Of a DNA stretch of 64,000 nt, positions 1-11,345 are shown in pieces. This DNA comes from Sciurus carolinensis. Lineage: Eukaryota > Chordata > Mammalia > Rodentia > Sciuridae. Every line of letters starts with the position of its first letter. The stretch's first letter is position 1. The stretch covers positions 93,358,932 to 93,422,931 of the forward strand of contig NC_062232.1 of NCBI RefSeq assembly GCF_902686445.1, read 5' to 3'. The position numbers were made by a program, and so were the translations under genes. The notes beneath the pieces are model-generated. The model saw nothing but the letters and a program-made list of their open reading frames with translations, was not told where the DNA came from and made no database searches.

Positions 1-848
1 TACATCAGGACTCCTGGGAGAACTTTGGAAAGATTTTACATTAAAAGAGTTCATTCCTTTAAGGAATACAGAAGTAGATTTAGAAAGCAATTTGAGCTAG
101 TTTATGAAGTCTTGCTCTATAATTTGAATAACGCCTATCGTTTCACAATGTTATGTGAAGGAACACAAGTCCCACATACAAATTGATCGAAGAGCAGTTG
201 AAATCTTCACTACAATCTCTAGAATGCCAAAGACAATATGGTTGGCTCTCTGTATTTACAGATTTGACCTAAACTACAGATCAAAAATATTAGGAATACT
301 TTGAATCTACATTAAACAAATATAAATTTTCTTGTCATTATTACCCAATCATACAGTTTAGCCTCTATTTACATAGCATTTACATTGAATCAGGTGTTAC
401 AAGTAATCTAGAGATGATTTGAAATATATGGAGGATGTACATAGGTGATGTGCAAAAGCTACATCATTTTACATAAGAGACTCGACTATTCACTACTGGT
501 ATTTGATATTCAAGAGAGTTCCTGGAACCAATCCCTCCAAGGATACCATGGATGACTGTATATTACCAGCAACAGAAAGAATTCTTCAAAATATCTTTTC
601 CAATTCCCTGTGTTCTCTGAGGATATTTCATACACCAAAGGTGCTTCCAAGTTTTGTTTCTGCCCAACTCTGCTCCCTGAACCTTTCTCACAAATAGAGC
701 CTCTGGAGATTCTCCTTTCTTCTCTCCATCCCACTTTTCTTCCCTAGACCAGCTCTTTATTTTGAGAGTCCACTTACTTGTGTTCTACATCAAAAAGGAG
801 AATTGGGAACATGCTCTAGGCAGCCTGACCACTGTCATGGAGTATTAT
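1..848. other. Unassigned AT-rich sequence
   Basis: I recognise no gene or repeat family here. Short overlapping open frames of 64 and 74 codons lie on opposite strands near 503-734. Neither has a recognisable domain, splice context or codon signature, so I treat both as chance frames. Confidence 0.5.
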
Positions 849-872
849 TGTGTGTGTGTGTGTGTGTGTGTG
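849..872. repeat. (TG)12 microsatellite
   Basis: An uninterrupted run of twelve TG dinucleotides. Tracts of this length are usually polymorphic in mammals. Confidence 0.97.
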
Positions 873-1224
873 ACTTGGAATGGGGGTAGATTGGGAGGTA
901 GATTGCAATCAGTTATCATTTAATGACTTTTCTATATTTGGAGCAATTTAACTCAATTGAAATTTTATATTTACCCCAATTATGATTGTTTTAGCTAAAA
1001 AGTACTCTTTAAAATTTCTCTTTTAGGTAGGAGTTTAGCAATTCATAGATGTAATACCAGTTTGGGGAATTTTTTCTATTGTAACTGTTTTTTTTTTTCA
1101 GAAGAAGCATAATTAAATGATACGATTCAATAAAAATCCCTCAAATTCAATGTCTGGGGTTGTGGTGGTTGGGGGATGTAATAAGATGGAATGTAACTGG
1201 TGAGATGTTTGGAAACCTCTGTTG
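873..1224. other. Unassigned sequence
   Basis: AT-rich sequence with a T-run near 1088-1099. No gene or repeat recognised. Confidence 0.4.
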
Positions 1225-1395
1225 TGTGGTGCTTTATACCACACACATTATCTTATTTAGTTCTCACAACATCCTTTGAGGTGCATCCCATTATCTCCAC
1301 TCTAACATGAGGAAACTGGGACTTTACAGAAATAAAGTATCTTTCCTAATGTTATTCAGCTGACAATGGTTGAAGTCAGGGCTTGGTCCTAAAGA
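1225..1395 (+). mobile_element. MIR SINE, plus orientation
   Basis: The core order of MIR is visible: a 'cattatctta-ttta' segment, 'ctcacaacatcc', 'ttatc..cc', then 'atgaggaaactg' and a decayed 'attcagctgac..tggt'. It is an ancient, heavily diverged tRNA-derived SINE shared by mammals. Ends are approximate. Confidence 0.8.
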
Positions 1396-1440
1396 TGATG
1401 TGTGACTCCGAAGTGACAAAGGAAATTAAGTTGTCCAAAC

Positions 1441-1500
1441 AGTCTGTTTCTCTCTCTCCCTCTCTCTCCCTCTCTCTCTGTATATCTGTCTGTCTCTTTC
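1441..1500. repeat. CT-rich low-complexity tract
   Basis: Imperfect (TC)n/(TCTCTCCC)n tract, polypyrimidine on the plus strand. Confidence 0.9.
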
Positions 1501-1694
1501 ACAGATGCTGCTGCTCTGGCAAGGATGGAGTAAGGGGAGGAGCAATTAATGGTTCTTAGGAACCAGCAAAATTCACTCAGATGAAAACACCATAAAAATG
1601 GATGTCATTTGAGAAAAAGGTAGAGAGGATGAGTAGCTAAATATTCTTGACATGGAATTTTGAGGGGAAAGAATCAAAAGAAAGTGGACAAATT

Positions 1695-1845
1695 TTAAAT
1701 GTCTCCCATATACCCAACACGACAATATATGTAAAGCTTAGACTATGCTAATAGCTTCTCTACACACTGCCTAACTCTCACAACAGTGCCATGAGAAAAC
1801 TATGTTCATCATCATTTTACAGGTTTTCATTAAATTCTCCAGACA
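1695..1845 (+). mobile_element. MIR-like fragment, plus orientation
   Basis: A decayed version of the same MIR core: 'ctcacaacagtgccatgag' followed by 'catcatcattttacag'. More diverged than the copy at 1225, so less certain. Confidence 0.55.
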
Positions 1846-2392
1846 TACAAATGCTAGTTACATGCCTAGCACAGGCTGGTGTGAAGAAACAGAACCAAGG
1901 AAATAAGATAATTTACCATTCCAAGATTTAAAATCCACCATCTAGCACAGTAAACACACTGCGAGTGGGTGTTAAAATTTGGAAAATGGAATAAAACTGA
2001 TCAAGCAATTTCTGTTGCTCACTTTCCTAGATTTAAGTGCCACTCCCTGTGTATACCATATATAATTCTAGTGATGAGAATTTTTGGTCCCGGTTGGTAA
2101 GAACTTCTCATCTCCCTTTACTTTTGTGCTAGAGGTGAAGATAAATACTTTGAAACAACAGAAATGTGGGCACCAATAAAATGAGCAGAAAAGTCAAAGA
2201 AGTAGATGATGCAGCAGTGATGAGAAAGGAGATCTTGATAAAGGCTACATGAAGGACTTTTCAGACTGTTTTTTACTGAGAAAATGATAGACCACATCTG
2301 TTAGAAATTGTATTAGTGTCTGCAACTAGAAAAATTATAAATGTAAAACTATCTAAATGATACAGTTAGATTGCAACTTTTCCCTACTTCCA
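1846..2392. other. Unassigned sequence
   Basis: No gene or repeat recognised. Confidence 0.4.
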
Positions 2393-2818
2393 TGTTATGG
2401 TTTGGATGTGAGGTGTCCACCAAAAGCTCATGTGTGAAACAATGAGAGGGTTCAGAGGGGAAATGATTGGGTTGTGAGACCCTTAACCCAATTAATGAAT
2501 TAATCTCCTGATGGGATTAACTGAGTGGTAACTGAAGGCAGGTAGGGTATGGCTGGAGGAGGTGGGTCACTGGGGACTCTTGGGGTTTATATTTTGTCCT
2601 TGTTAGAAGAGCTGTCTCCCTCTCTTTGCTTCTTGGTGCAATGTCCTTTACCACACTATTCTACCCTGATATTCTACCTCATCTCAAGCCCCAAGAAATG
2701 GAGCCAGCTGTCTATGGACTGAGACTTCTGAAACTGTGAACCCCCAAATAAACTTTTCCTCTTGAAAATTGTTCTTGTCAGGTCTTTTGGTCATGTCAGT
2801 GAAAAATCTGACTAAACA
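2393..2818 (+). mobile_element. Solo MaLR-like LTR (copy A), plus orientation
   Basis: A 426-bp element that starts TG and ends CA. It carries the marks seen in six or more sister copies in this window: 'ggatgtgaggtgtcc' near the start, 'gaggaggtgggtcactgggg' in the middle, a polyadenylation signal AATAAA at 2747-2752, and 'ctgactaaaca' at the end. The flanking 5-mers are ttcca (2388-2392) and ttcta (2819-2823), a target duplication with one mismatch. No internal retroviral sequence is attached, so it is a solo LTR. I infer the ERVL-MaLR class from layout and the 5-bp duplication. Confidence 0.85.
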
Positions 2819-3160
2819 TTCTATATCTGTTTTCTTATTGGAATCTCATAGACCATTCTTTTCTCTTCCTCATTAATGTGCTCTTTAAAAACACCCCTGA
2901 GGAACTTGTCACACCAGCCCTACTTTTCTAACATTCACCTACAAAATTTTAGGCCGTCTCAGGCTCTTCTACTTTTCCATGCACACTCTCTGACCCTCTG
3001 AATGATCTTGAAATACAGGAGGCTCTGTTTCTTCTGTCTTCTTCCTATGCACTCAGAACCTTAATTCCAAGCCCTAAGATTCTGTGCGCTACAACTTTAA
3101 CCCAATTCCTTCATATTGTAAACCTGGGAAGTTGTAAAACAATCATGAGACTGTCATTGG
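2819..3160. other. Unassigned sequence
   Basis: Pyrimidine-rich. It may include decayed L2 sequence, but I could not align it convincingly. Confidence 0.35.
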
Positions 3161-3161
3161 C

Positions 3162-3402
3162 TATTACAGATTGCATGTAGGGTGTCTCTCAAAGGTTCAT
3201 GTGTTGAAGGCTATGTCTCCAGCAGGTGGGGATATTGAGAAGTGGGAGAAACTTCAGGAAGTAGGTCATAGTTGGAGGACATAGGTGACTGGGGGCATGC
3301 CTTTAAAGGATTATATTTTGTCCCCCAGCTTCTTCCTCTTGTGTGCTTTCTCTTTGCTTCCTGAGCGTCATGAGGTGAATAGTTTTGCTCTCCTGGAAGA
3401 TA
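3162..3402 (+). mobile_element. Partial MaLR-like LTR, plus orientation
   Basis: The 5' half of an LTR resembling the one at 22992: 'gggtgtctctcaaaggttca', then 'ggtgactgggggcatgcctt', 'tatattttgtccc' and a 'tttgcttcctgagcgtcatg' segment. The usual 3' half with its AATAAA is missing; unrelated sequence follows from about 3403. Confidence 0.65.
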
Positions 3403-3860
3403 TTAACAGAGAAAGCGGAAGAAGCCTTACATTGCTGTGGAGGGAGAGCTCCTGAAGTTGGCAGGGCATGGAGATAAATTATGGAGGAGAGTTCTATTGC
3501 TAGTAACCAAGTGGCAAGGAGTTCGATTTGGGAATGGTAGAAAGTAGGTCCAGACATCACCTCCAAAAATTCTGAAGAAGGAGGTATTAGGGAAGATCAC
3601 TTGGTGGAGTGATCTGATCTGTAAAGGATGTCCATGGTTATACTGTTGATTCAGGAGCTCTCAGATTTTTCCACCAAAGTAACCCTAAGGGCAGAACCAA
3701 TAACTTCCCTGATCCACTCCCACTTGTACTGTCCACAAGATTGGAAACATGGTTCAAAGTCAGCCACGAGCAGAACATTTATTTGAAATCCACTGTTTTC
3801 TTTTAAAAATTCATGTGAATCTGGAATTCAAACTCTTGTTTAGCCTCCTTCCTGCTTCCC
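3403..3860. other. Unassigned sequence after the partial LTR
   Basis: No family recognised. Because it abuts a truncated LTR it could be the start of a decayed MaLR internal region, but I see no coding trace to support that. Confidence 0.3.
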
Positions 3861-4510
3861 ATATTTCTTACAGAATATGCAACCATACTCATGTTTTTGT
3901 GTATCATGTAAAATATATTATTCAAAAATATGTTTCATGTGCATCCATTTTTAATTTATGGGAATGGCATTTATTACATATCTTCTTTCAGATTTTCCAT
4001 TTTTCCTCTTAACACTATGTATATAAGAACCACCCATGCTCTTTGTATACATCTATCCTGACGCTACACTGAGGCATTACACTCTAGAATGTATATCCAC
4101 TACATTTTACCCATCTACTCCTCCTGCGATGGGCACCCAGATGGCAAACAACTGTCCGCCTCCTCAGGCAGAGATGCAGGGAACATCTTTCAACATATCC
4201 CCATCTGAACCCATGCACAAATCTCCTTGGAATGTATACCAGGAAGATAATTGCTGGGTCATACACTGTGTTTTCCTCATGGGACTAAGTCATGCCAGAT
4301 TTCTCTCTGGAATGGCTATACCAACTCTGACTTCCACCAGCAGTGAAAAGTTTGTTACTCTTTTCCCTCATCCCTATCAACCCTTGGCAGTATCCAAATT
4401 TCTTTCTTTCCTTTTTCCAGTGTGCAAGGTATAAAGTGTTACCCAGTGAATATTTTAATTGGCATGTCTCTAATTATGAACAATTCATGTTTATTTTACA
4501 TGACCAATCT
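3860..4510 (-). mobile_element. Old L1 fragment (L1M-like), antisense
   Basis: Read on the plus strand, the order matches an antisense old-L1 3' end: 'tgatgggcac..' variant near 4128, 'ccttggaatgtatacc', 'attgctgggtcata', a 'ccaactctgacttccaccag' segment, then the 'ccctatcaacccttgg' stretch. It is heavily mutated. The 132-codon plus frame over 4036-4434 lies entirely in this element and is not a gene. Confidence 0.65.
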
Positions 4511-4595
4511 GTAGTCAAGTTGATGTAACAAGAACTAACAAAGTTCAAATTAATCCTGTTGTTTTGTATTTCCCTACATGCCTAATTTGTTTCTT

Positions 4596-4760
4596 AAGTT
4601 AGGTATGTATCATTTTGAGCAATGTATTTAATAGCTGTATGATTTTAGGAAAGTTGCTTTCCTCCTCGGGATCTCCATTTCTTCCTCTATAAAGCAGGGT
4701 TGAACTAGATATCTCTAAAGGAACTTCAGGGCTTAACATTTTGGTATTCAAATAATGTTA
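4596..4760 (-). mobile_element. MIR/CR1-tail-like ancient SINE, antisense
   Basis: Contains decayed versions of 'cctcagtttcctcatctgtaaaa', followed by 'gaactagatatctctaaagg' and 'ttcagggcttaacatt'. This wording occurs in MIR-type or L3/CR1-derived mammalian repeats. I cannot separate these families by eye. Confidence 0.5.
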
Positions 4761-5540
4761 TCTTGAGCCATAAAACACTGTGGAACCCCTTCTGTATTAA
4801 ACCCTCTTTTAAACAACAAAAAAATCCCTTCTGTTCATTTTTCTATGTTGTAGCAATTTACTCTCCACTAACAGTTCACATTCTTTCCTCCCATTTCTTC
4901 CAACCAGAGAAGTAAACTGTCTTTTTACACTCTCCCTAGCATGTGAACAGAATGCTACCAATTTGTTCCTGCTGTTCTTTAGTCTCCTGCACAGCATTTG
5001 CCCAAATTACAGACCTATCAAAGTTCTGTGTCCCCAGTCAGAACAAGGAGAAGATTAAAAGATAAACTTGAGCTCAGCCACATGCCGTTGTAAATATGAA
5101 ATTCAAATGGGGCTAATAATATGACATTATAGTCTGACAGTCACATGGTACTCATTATTATTTGCACCAAATAAAAGCTATTTATGCCTATTTTTGTGGA
5201 GAGTGAGGAGAAACAAGTAATTTCTAAGCCTTCCCTGATTCAGACTGTAAGAAACTAAAAGAACTAAAAAAAATCCCTTTAAAATTCAGTAATGATAAAT
5301 TAGGTTGAACCACATGAAATTATAGTTTTTGTAGGTAAAGCAGTCAAACATCAGCAAGTTAATATAGTTCAAACTAATAGACATGACATAGCTAAACAGT
5401 CCCTGAAAAATTCCAAAGTGGTAATTATTGATGACTTCATTATTTCTACTCTTGTCTCTTTCCAAATAGGAATGACATGTATTCTTTGCCTCTAGTTGGG
5501 GTTTGCAGGGACAGTGCTACTGTCTTTATGTCTAATGATT
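4761..5540. other. Unassigned sequence
   Basis: AT-rich with a few short A-runs. No gene or repeat recognised. Confidence 0.4.
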
Positions 5541-5625
5541 GGGCTGGGAGTGTAGTTCAGTGGCATAGCACCTGCCTAGTTCATGTGAGGTCCTAGGTTT
5601 GATCCCCAGAAACATAAACAAAATT
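5541..5625 (+). mobile_element. ID-type tRNA-derived SINE, plus orientation
   Basis: Begins 'gggctgggagtgtagttcag', containing a pol III A-box-like segment, followed by a B-box-like 'ggtttgatcccc' about 45 bases later and an A-rich tail. This is the rodent ID layout. As a tRNA it is degenerate and cannot fold into a complete cloverleaf, so it is a SINE and not a tRNA gene. Confidence 0.85.
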
Positions 5626-5884
5626 CTCCTCAATGTTGCATGATAGGTGTAAAAGAAAAACCACCCTTTCCCTGGATAATTTGACCATAGGTTTTTCCCT
5701 TAGTATTTTGAGTATTATCAGTTCATGCTGCTCACCATGACTCTGTCACCTCCACCTATGCTATTGAGTGAATCAAATATGATGATGTCAGGTAAATCTG
5801 AGTGTCTGCTTTGAAAAGTCTACTTTTAAATCTGAAAGATATGTAACAAATACCATTCCCAGGAATGCATAAGGAATGAGAAAG

Positions 5885-6100
5885 AGTTACTATTTACTAT
5901 GTGTCAGAGGTGGCGCTCAACATTTTAAATATACCATCTGATAAAATCTGCTCAGCTGTATGAGAAAGGTGTTTTTATATCCATCTTATAATTAAGGAGG
6001 CTGAGGCACAGTGGTTAAATAACTTACTAAAGGTCACACAGCTAGTAAGTTGTAGAATTGGAACTCCAAGATCTATCTAGCTCCAGAGCTCATGATCCTT
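5885..6100 (+). mobile_element. MIR SINE, plus orientation
   Basis: A long MIR copy: 'tttactatgtgtcag' at the start, 'aaggaggctgaggcacag', and a well-kept core 'ggtcacacagctagtaag' near 6031. Confidence 0.9.
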
Positions 6101-6227
6101 TAAATGCTTCCTTCTTCTTAACAGTATTGAACAATTTTCAACTATTTTTTGAATGTTGCTTCAACAATAACATAGGAAGCTGCTACAGGGCAAGAGCTCT
6201 TGTATCTGAATCAGCTGATTATTTGTG

Positions 6228-6616
6228 TTGTATTAGTCAGCATTCCATCACTGTAACAAAATGCCTGATGAGAACAACTTAAAAGAAGGAAAGATTTATT
6301 TTGGCTCACAGTATCAGAAATTTCAATCCAAGGTCAACTGTCTCCATTGCTTTTAGGCTTGTGGCAAGACAGAAACATCATGACAGGGAGGATATGGCAG
6401 AGCAAAGCTGCTCACCTCGTAAAAACCAAGAAGCAGAGGCAAACAAAGGAAGGACTAGAAAGAAGATTGACCCTTCAAGGACACAACTCTGGTAACCCAC
6501 CCCTGCCAACCAGGTCCCACCTCCCAAGTTTTCATCACCTCCCAATAGCTCCAGATTCTGGTGACCAAGCCTTTAGCACATGACTTTTGAGGGACATTTT
6601 GGATCCAAACCATAAC
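6228..6616 (-). mobile_element. Solo MaLR-like LTR, antisense
   Basis: On the plus strand it starts 'tattagtcagcattcc' and passes through 'atttattttggctcacag', 'catgacagggaggatatgg', 'cccacctcccaagttttc' and 'ccaagcctttagcacatgac', ending 'ggatccaaaccataac'. This is the reverse complement of a rodent MaLR LTR. Overlapping open frames of 64 and 78 codons inside it are by-products of the LTR. Confidence 0.8.
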
Positions 6617-6814
6617 TGATTGCAATTACAGAGAGCATGCATTTTAGAAATCTTTATTAGGTACTTGTGTGTATGAAGCAAAATGTCATCAACCAAACCA
6701 CTACAAATGATTTTAATTGAAAAATATCTTTTGGAGTTTATATCCATTGCTCCCCTCCAGGTTACTTTCTGCCAGGTATGCCAGAACCTCACAGTCTTTC
6801 TCAATCCTATATCT

Positions 6815-7066
6815 CAGAGACTTAGAACTTGCTCTTCTGTCTATCTGAAACATACTTCCCTCATTAGCTCATTAGCGAGACCTTTCTTAACCATAATGAT
6901 TCAATATAGAATTCCCTTTCACTTCCTACCCTTTATCCTTTTTAATTTTTCTCCATTGCACTTATCATCATCAGATTTATAAAATTTCTATTTTGTTCAT
7001 GTATTCCCAGCTATCTAGAACAGCTCTGGCACATAGTAGGTTCTGAATATATTTCTTAGATGAATA
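6815..7066 (+). mobile_element. L2 LINE 3' end, plus orientation
   Basis: The end of an ancient L2: a decayed 'gagacctttcttaacca', then 'cattgcacttatcatcatc', and finally 'ctggcacatagtaggttctg' with a 'tagatgaat' tail. The 99-codon frame at 6683-6982 overlaps it and is not a gene. Confidence 0.8.
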
Positions 7067-7995
7067 GGCAAGTAATTTTCATGGTTGAAGGATATTACAT
7101 GTGCTCATGTTAATTATATCACCATAATTTTGATGATTGAAAAAAGTATGATTATTAAATTATATTATTAATAATAATGTCAAATAGCTTTTATTAAAAG
7201 ATATTTTCCTTACTGAAATACTTATACTTCAACTTGTTATTCTTTATATAATTTATCAGCCTCTCAAAGCACTTGAAATATATTGTGAAATTTTTATAGA
7301 TCATGGGATCTTAAACCCCAAACCCAATTCAGACACTATTACCTTAAGTATTCTTTATAAAAAGTGTGATTTTTAATATCTACAAAAGACTTTTCCTTCA
7401 GAAATATTCAAGCCCTAGGTTATTGATTACTGACAGCCAGATTTCATAACAGCCTATAAATAGGAGACTGAATGAACTTAATACACCTATAATCAACCCA
7501 AGAGCAAGAGATGAGAGGAAAGAGAGCAAACACTCTAGTTCTTTTTGGTTATTTCAAGGTCAGCACCCTAGACCAACACTGAGATTTTCTACATAGGAGC
7601 TTAGTGAAAGCATACTGCAGTCTTGGGTTGTACTAGGCATGCATGGGATCTGTATGTGAGATTTTCTTGTGGAACTGAAGATTCAAAAGTACAATTTTGT
7701 AGCCAGATCCAACCTTTGTAGACTACATGATTTTTAATGTCTCTTTTGTCCCCATAAATAATAATAAATATGGAGGTCCTAGACATAACTTGCTAAATGG
7801 CAAGTACCTGCCATTTAGTTAGAAAACGGATCCCCTTTTTCACTCTCTCCCTTGCTTCCTTTTCTTTTTCTTATTGGAAAAACTATTCAAAGTCTTAGCA
7901 GCATAGACAAAGTTAACGTAGCTGAACATTGTGACTTTCCCGTTGTGTGTAAAGACCTCCCTGTAGTAACAGAAAGGTTAAATAGCAAAACTCCA
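7067..7995. other. Unassigned AT-rich sequence
   Basis: Very AT-rich around 7130-7260. No repeat or gene recognised. Confidence 0.4.
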
Positions 7996-7999
7996 TTTA

Positions 8000-8390
8000 G
8001 CTTTTATATATTTATTTTTTATTGAATTATACTTTACGTAAAATAAAATGAATATTTAGATGTACAGTTATATATGTTTTGAAATGTACATATCCAGATA
8101 ACTGCCACCTTAATTAAGACATGAAATATTTCCATCACCCCAATGAATTTATTTGGTGCCTCTTTTCATCCAATTCTTTCCACCACCTGGGCATTCACCA
8201 ATTAAAATTTAAACGGCATATAGTCTTTTGTGTCTTTTTTCTTTTAGTTGACATTATGCCTTTGGAATCTATCCATATCATGTATATCTCTAATTTGTTC
8301 CTTTTTATTGCTGAAAAGCATTCCTTTATATGGGAATAATTGCAAATTACAACATGTGGCATTTTATGTCTAGCTTTGCTCACTGATAAG
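8000..8390 (-). mobile_element. Old L1 3' fragment (L1M-like), antisense
   Basis: Plus-strand reading fits an old antisense L1 3' end: 'ttattgaattatactttacg', 'aaatattt ccatcacccc', 'ctggaatctatccatatcatg'-like wording and 'tttttattgctgaaaagcat'. Highly diverged. Confidence 0.65.
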
Positions 8391-9313
8391 TTCTTTGTAG
8401 AGATGAAGAACCAAAATAAATAGAACTGAAACCTGAGGAAAGAACTTGGGATTTCAAAATAGGAGAGAAGTAGTATGTGCTAGGATTCTGGTAGCAGCCA
8501 AAGTGGACTATTTTGTCACCAAAAGAGTGATTTCTAGGGACCCTAAAATTGGACCATTTGCTGAGTTGGAATGAGGGTTACAAGAAATGATCTGCATAAT
8601 CTAGGAATATAGTATAGTTGCCATTAAAGGATAAGGTTGTTGTGCCATATTTTTCTTGGAAGAACTGGTCTCGATCCCTCTGTCTTGTAATTGTTATTAT
8701 TGAGCTTCTTGTTTCTGCTGAACATTCTTGCATGTTTGCTATCTTGAGTTTTGATCTATGGTTCTTGAGCCAAACCTGCAATACTGTTGGATGGATGGCA
8801 TTTTTTGAGGCTTTTTTTTTTCTAGAGGCTGGGGATCGAGTGCGGGTTCTTAATGATCAAGCCATTCAAATCTTTTAGTTGTTACTGAGTGAACATAATT
8901 TGTTTCCTTCGTGACTTCTTCTGGTGCTTGCCTTTGGGAAAGTCCTCTAAGCCTGAAATCTAATCTAGATGCCTTTCTATGCTTGAGTCCAGGGGCTAAA
9001 AGCAAGCAAAACTTTACAAAAATTATTAACTAATTTGCTTTCTGGAGGGCAAAATGGGATCTTGGAAAGATTAAAGTGATTCATGATAGCAGTAGAGAAA
9101 AAGAAACAGTGAGGTGGTTAGAGTTGTAGAGTTGTTCAAAGCTATTAATTAAACTGGAATTCAAGTTAAAGGCAAAGAGTTCCTTCACTCTGTAGCTAAC
9201 AAAACTATGGCCTTATTATCTATAAACCTAATAATTTTGCTAACTGTAAGTTTCAATTATACTATCAAATTCATATTAACATAATTTTCTGAAACCCTAG
9301 TTTTTGAAACCAC
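8391..9313. other. Mostly unassigned; possible ID remnant at 8811-8860
   Basis: No gene recognised. A ten-T run followed by 'gaggctggggatcgagtgc' looks like part of an antisense ID SINE, but the rest of that SINE has been lost. Confidence 0.35.
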
Positions 9314-9752
9314 TGTTATGAATAGGATATGAGGTGTTCCCCAAAGCTGATATGTGAGACAGTGCAAGAATGGTCAGAGGTGAAATGACTAGATTATGAG
9401 AGCTGTAACCAAATAGTAGATTAATTCACAGATATGGATGAACTAGGTGAGGATTATAGGCAGGTAGAGTGTGGCTGGAGGAGGTAGGTCACTGGGGCTG
9501 TACCTGTGGGGTATATATTTTGTCCCTGGTGAATGGAGTGCTCTCTTTGCTTCCCAGTTGCCATGTCCTCAGTGGTTTCCCTCCCCGACACCCTTCTGCC
9601 CTGATGCTCTACCTCACCTCAAGCCCAGAGCTGTGGAGTTGCCTATCTCTGGACAGAGACCTCAGAAACCATGAGCCAAAATAAACATTTCCTTCTTTAA
9701 GTTGCTTTTGTTAGGTCTTTAGGTTCCATAAATGCAAAAGCTGACCAAAACA
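9314..9752 (+). mobile_element. Solo MaLR-like LTR (copy B), plus orientation
   Basis: Same family as copy A: 'gatatgaggtgttcccc', 'ggaggaggtaggtcactggg', 'tatattttgtccctggtgaa', 'gagccaaaataaac' with the poly(A) signal, ending 'gctgaccaaaaca'. The flanking 5-mers (accac and cctac) agree only partly. A 67-codon frame here (9471-9674) corresponds to a frame in the LTR at 30715, which shows it is LTR sequence. Confidence 0.85.
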
Positions 9753-10204
9753 CCTACCCTTCAACCTAGAAGCAATGAAAAATTAAATACCACATGCACT
9801 AGTTTAGTTGTGTTTAAACCTCCCTGCATATTTAACTGCATAGCAAATAATCTGACTTTTTTTCTAAAAGAGGGAGAAGAGTAGTGGCTTGACTGCAGCC
9901 CAGGGAAGATAATGAGTTATTACAGATTCATTAAACAATAGAGGGAGACTTAGGTAGCTATCAAAATAACATCTACTTCATTGTTCACGTTCAGTGTCCT
10001 GGGTTTGTAAGAACTGCTTGGAGCTATTTGTTTCCTCCTATGCTGAGCAACCATTTACTAGATGGTATTTTATCAGGTATGTACTCACAAATTGAATAGG
10101 AAAACTTCCCTAGTTATAATTTTTTTAAAGTGACTAGTAGACTTTGTCACTCACCTGATTTGTCTGAAGTTCCTGCCTACATCACAGCATTTTTATTAAA
10201 ATAG
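9753..10204. other. Unassigned sequence
   Basis: No gene or repeat recognised. Confidence 0.4.
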
Positions 10205-10440
10205 AGAGGAAACTAACATTTACTGAAAGCCTACAGACTGAAAGGTAATGGGCTAACTGCTTTTATACATGACATCTCATTTAATCTTGTAATAACCCTA
10301 GGAGATATTATTAGATCAATTTGGGATGAGGAAACCAATAGATAGATTGGTAATTTGGCTGGGCATATGTATGGTTCCACAGGACTGCTGAGTAGTTTGA
10401 AACCATATATTACACAGCTACAAAAATGTAACTTTTCCCA
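10205..10440 (+). mobile_element. MIR SINE, plus orientation
   Basis: 'aactaacatttactgaaagc', then 'tgacatctcatttaatcttg', 'aataaccctagga' and 'gatgaggaaacca' follow each other in MIR order. The 3' part is strongly decayed. Confidence 0.75.
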
Positions 10441-10954
10441 CCTAAGTAAGAGTTTTGTGGCATTTACAGTGATGAAATAGATCTTAAGTTTGCTAGGTGA
10501 GCCTAAATAAGTTTATTATTGTTCTATGATCCAACTTAATCAAGATCATTCCTCCTAAATTTCTGTTATCTATCAAAGTAAAATAAGGGTATAAACTTTT
10601 TATTACTGACTTTCCTAAAGTTAGACTGTTTTCATTTTATATTTTAAGGGGTATCTTAGAATGATTACGTATACTGACATTTCCTACTACTACTAGAGTA
10701 CCCTAGTTTTCAAAGTAACATTTCTTATTTATATGATCTTTTGAATTAACAAAGTAAAGCACATTTGCCTAAACTTTCTCATTTTGCCTTTAATATAATT
10801 TATTTATTCATTTCAAATATTATATAAATATGAATTTCTAATTTCTATATAGATGTTATCATTATCTGCAGGTTTATTTTTCTCTTCTCTTTTGGCTTGG
10901 TTTTCCATTCTTCTTTTCCTTCCATTAGGTAACTCATGATAACACATGCTACCA
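10441..10954. other. Unassigned AT-rich sequence
   Basis: No gene or repeat recognised. Confidence 0.4.
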
Positions 10955-11345
10955 TTAAGATACATCCTTCTCTATTTTTTCATGCTCATACAAATACACA
11001 TACATACTTTTGAGGATCATGTCATTGCTGTATAATGTGATTATATTACACATAAATTTTTGCATCTTGCTTTTCTAAACCCAAAATGCTTTCTGGAAGG
11101 TGGGTGTGGTAGTACATGCCTCCACAACTTAGGAGACTGAGGCAGAAGAATCAAATGTTCAAGGCCAACCTCAGCAACTTAACTAGACCCTGTCTAAAAA
11201 TTAAAAATAGAAATGACTGGGGATATATGGTCAGTGGTTAAGAACTCTGAATTCAATCCCTAGTATCAAACAAACAAAAAACCCCAAAAGAAAAACCAAA
11301 ACAAAACAAAAATACTCTCTGGAAATGTCTCCAGTCATCTTGGAA
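10955..11345 (-). mobile_element. Possible old L1 3' fragment interrupted by a SINE
   Basis: The flanks of the SINE at 11098 ('tgctgtataatgtgattata', 'ttttgcatcttgcttttc', then after the SINE 'catcttggaaagcactac') resemble an old antisense L1 3' end. It is weak, because only scattered words match. Confidence 0.35.
11098..11308 (+). mobile_element. MEN-type dimeric B1-ID SINE, plus orientation
   Basis: The left half is 7SL/B1-like ('gtggtagtacatgcc', 'ggagactgaggcagaag', 'gaccctgtct'). The right half is ID-like ('gactggggatatatggtcag', 'attcaatcccta'), followed by an A-rich tail. It is bracketed by 15-bp direct repeats at 11083-11097 and 11309-11323 (13 of 15 match). Fusion of the two halves is the layout described for sciurid MEN elements. 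Confidence 0.9.

Noticed and set aside
4036..4434. 132-codon plus-strand frame
   Set aside because: It lies inside an old antisense L1 fragment; its reading is the non-coding strand of that element.
5541..5625. tRNA gene suggested by A- and B-box-like words
   Set aside because: Layout, A-rich tail and lack of a proper acceptor stem indicate an ID-type SINE.
7440..7475. TATA-like word 'cctataaatagg' as a promoter
   Set aside because: No initiator, downstream gene or CpG-rich context. Such words are frequent in AT-rich DNA.
9471..9674. 67-codon frame that resembles another 67-codon frame at 30874-31077, hinting at a small gene family
   Set aside because: Both lie at the same position in copies of one solo LTR family; the similarity is that of the LTR, and the residues diverge without sign of protein constraint.
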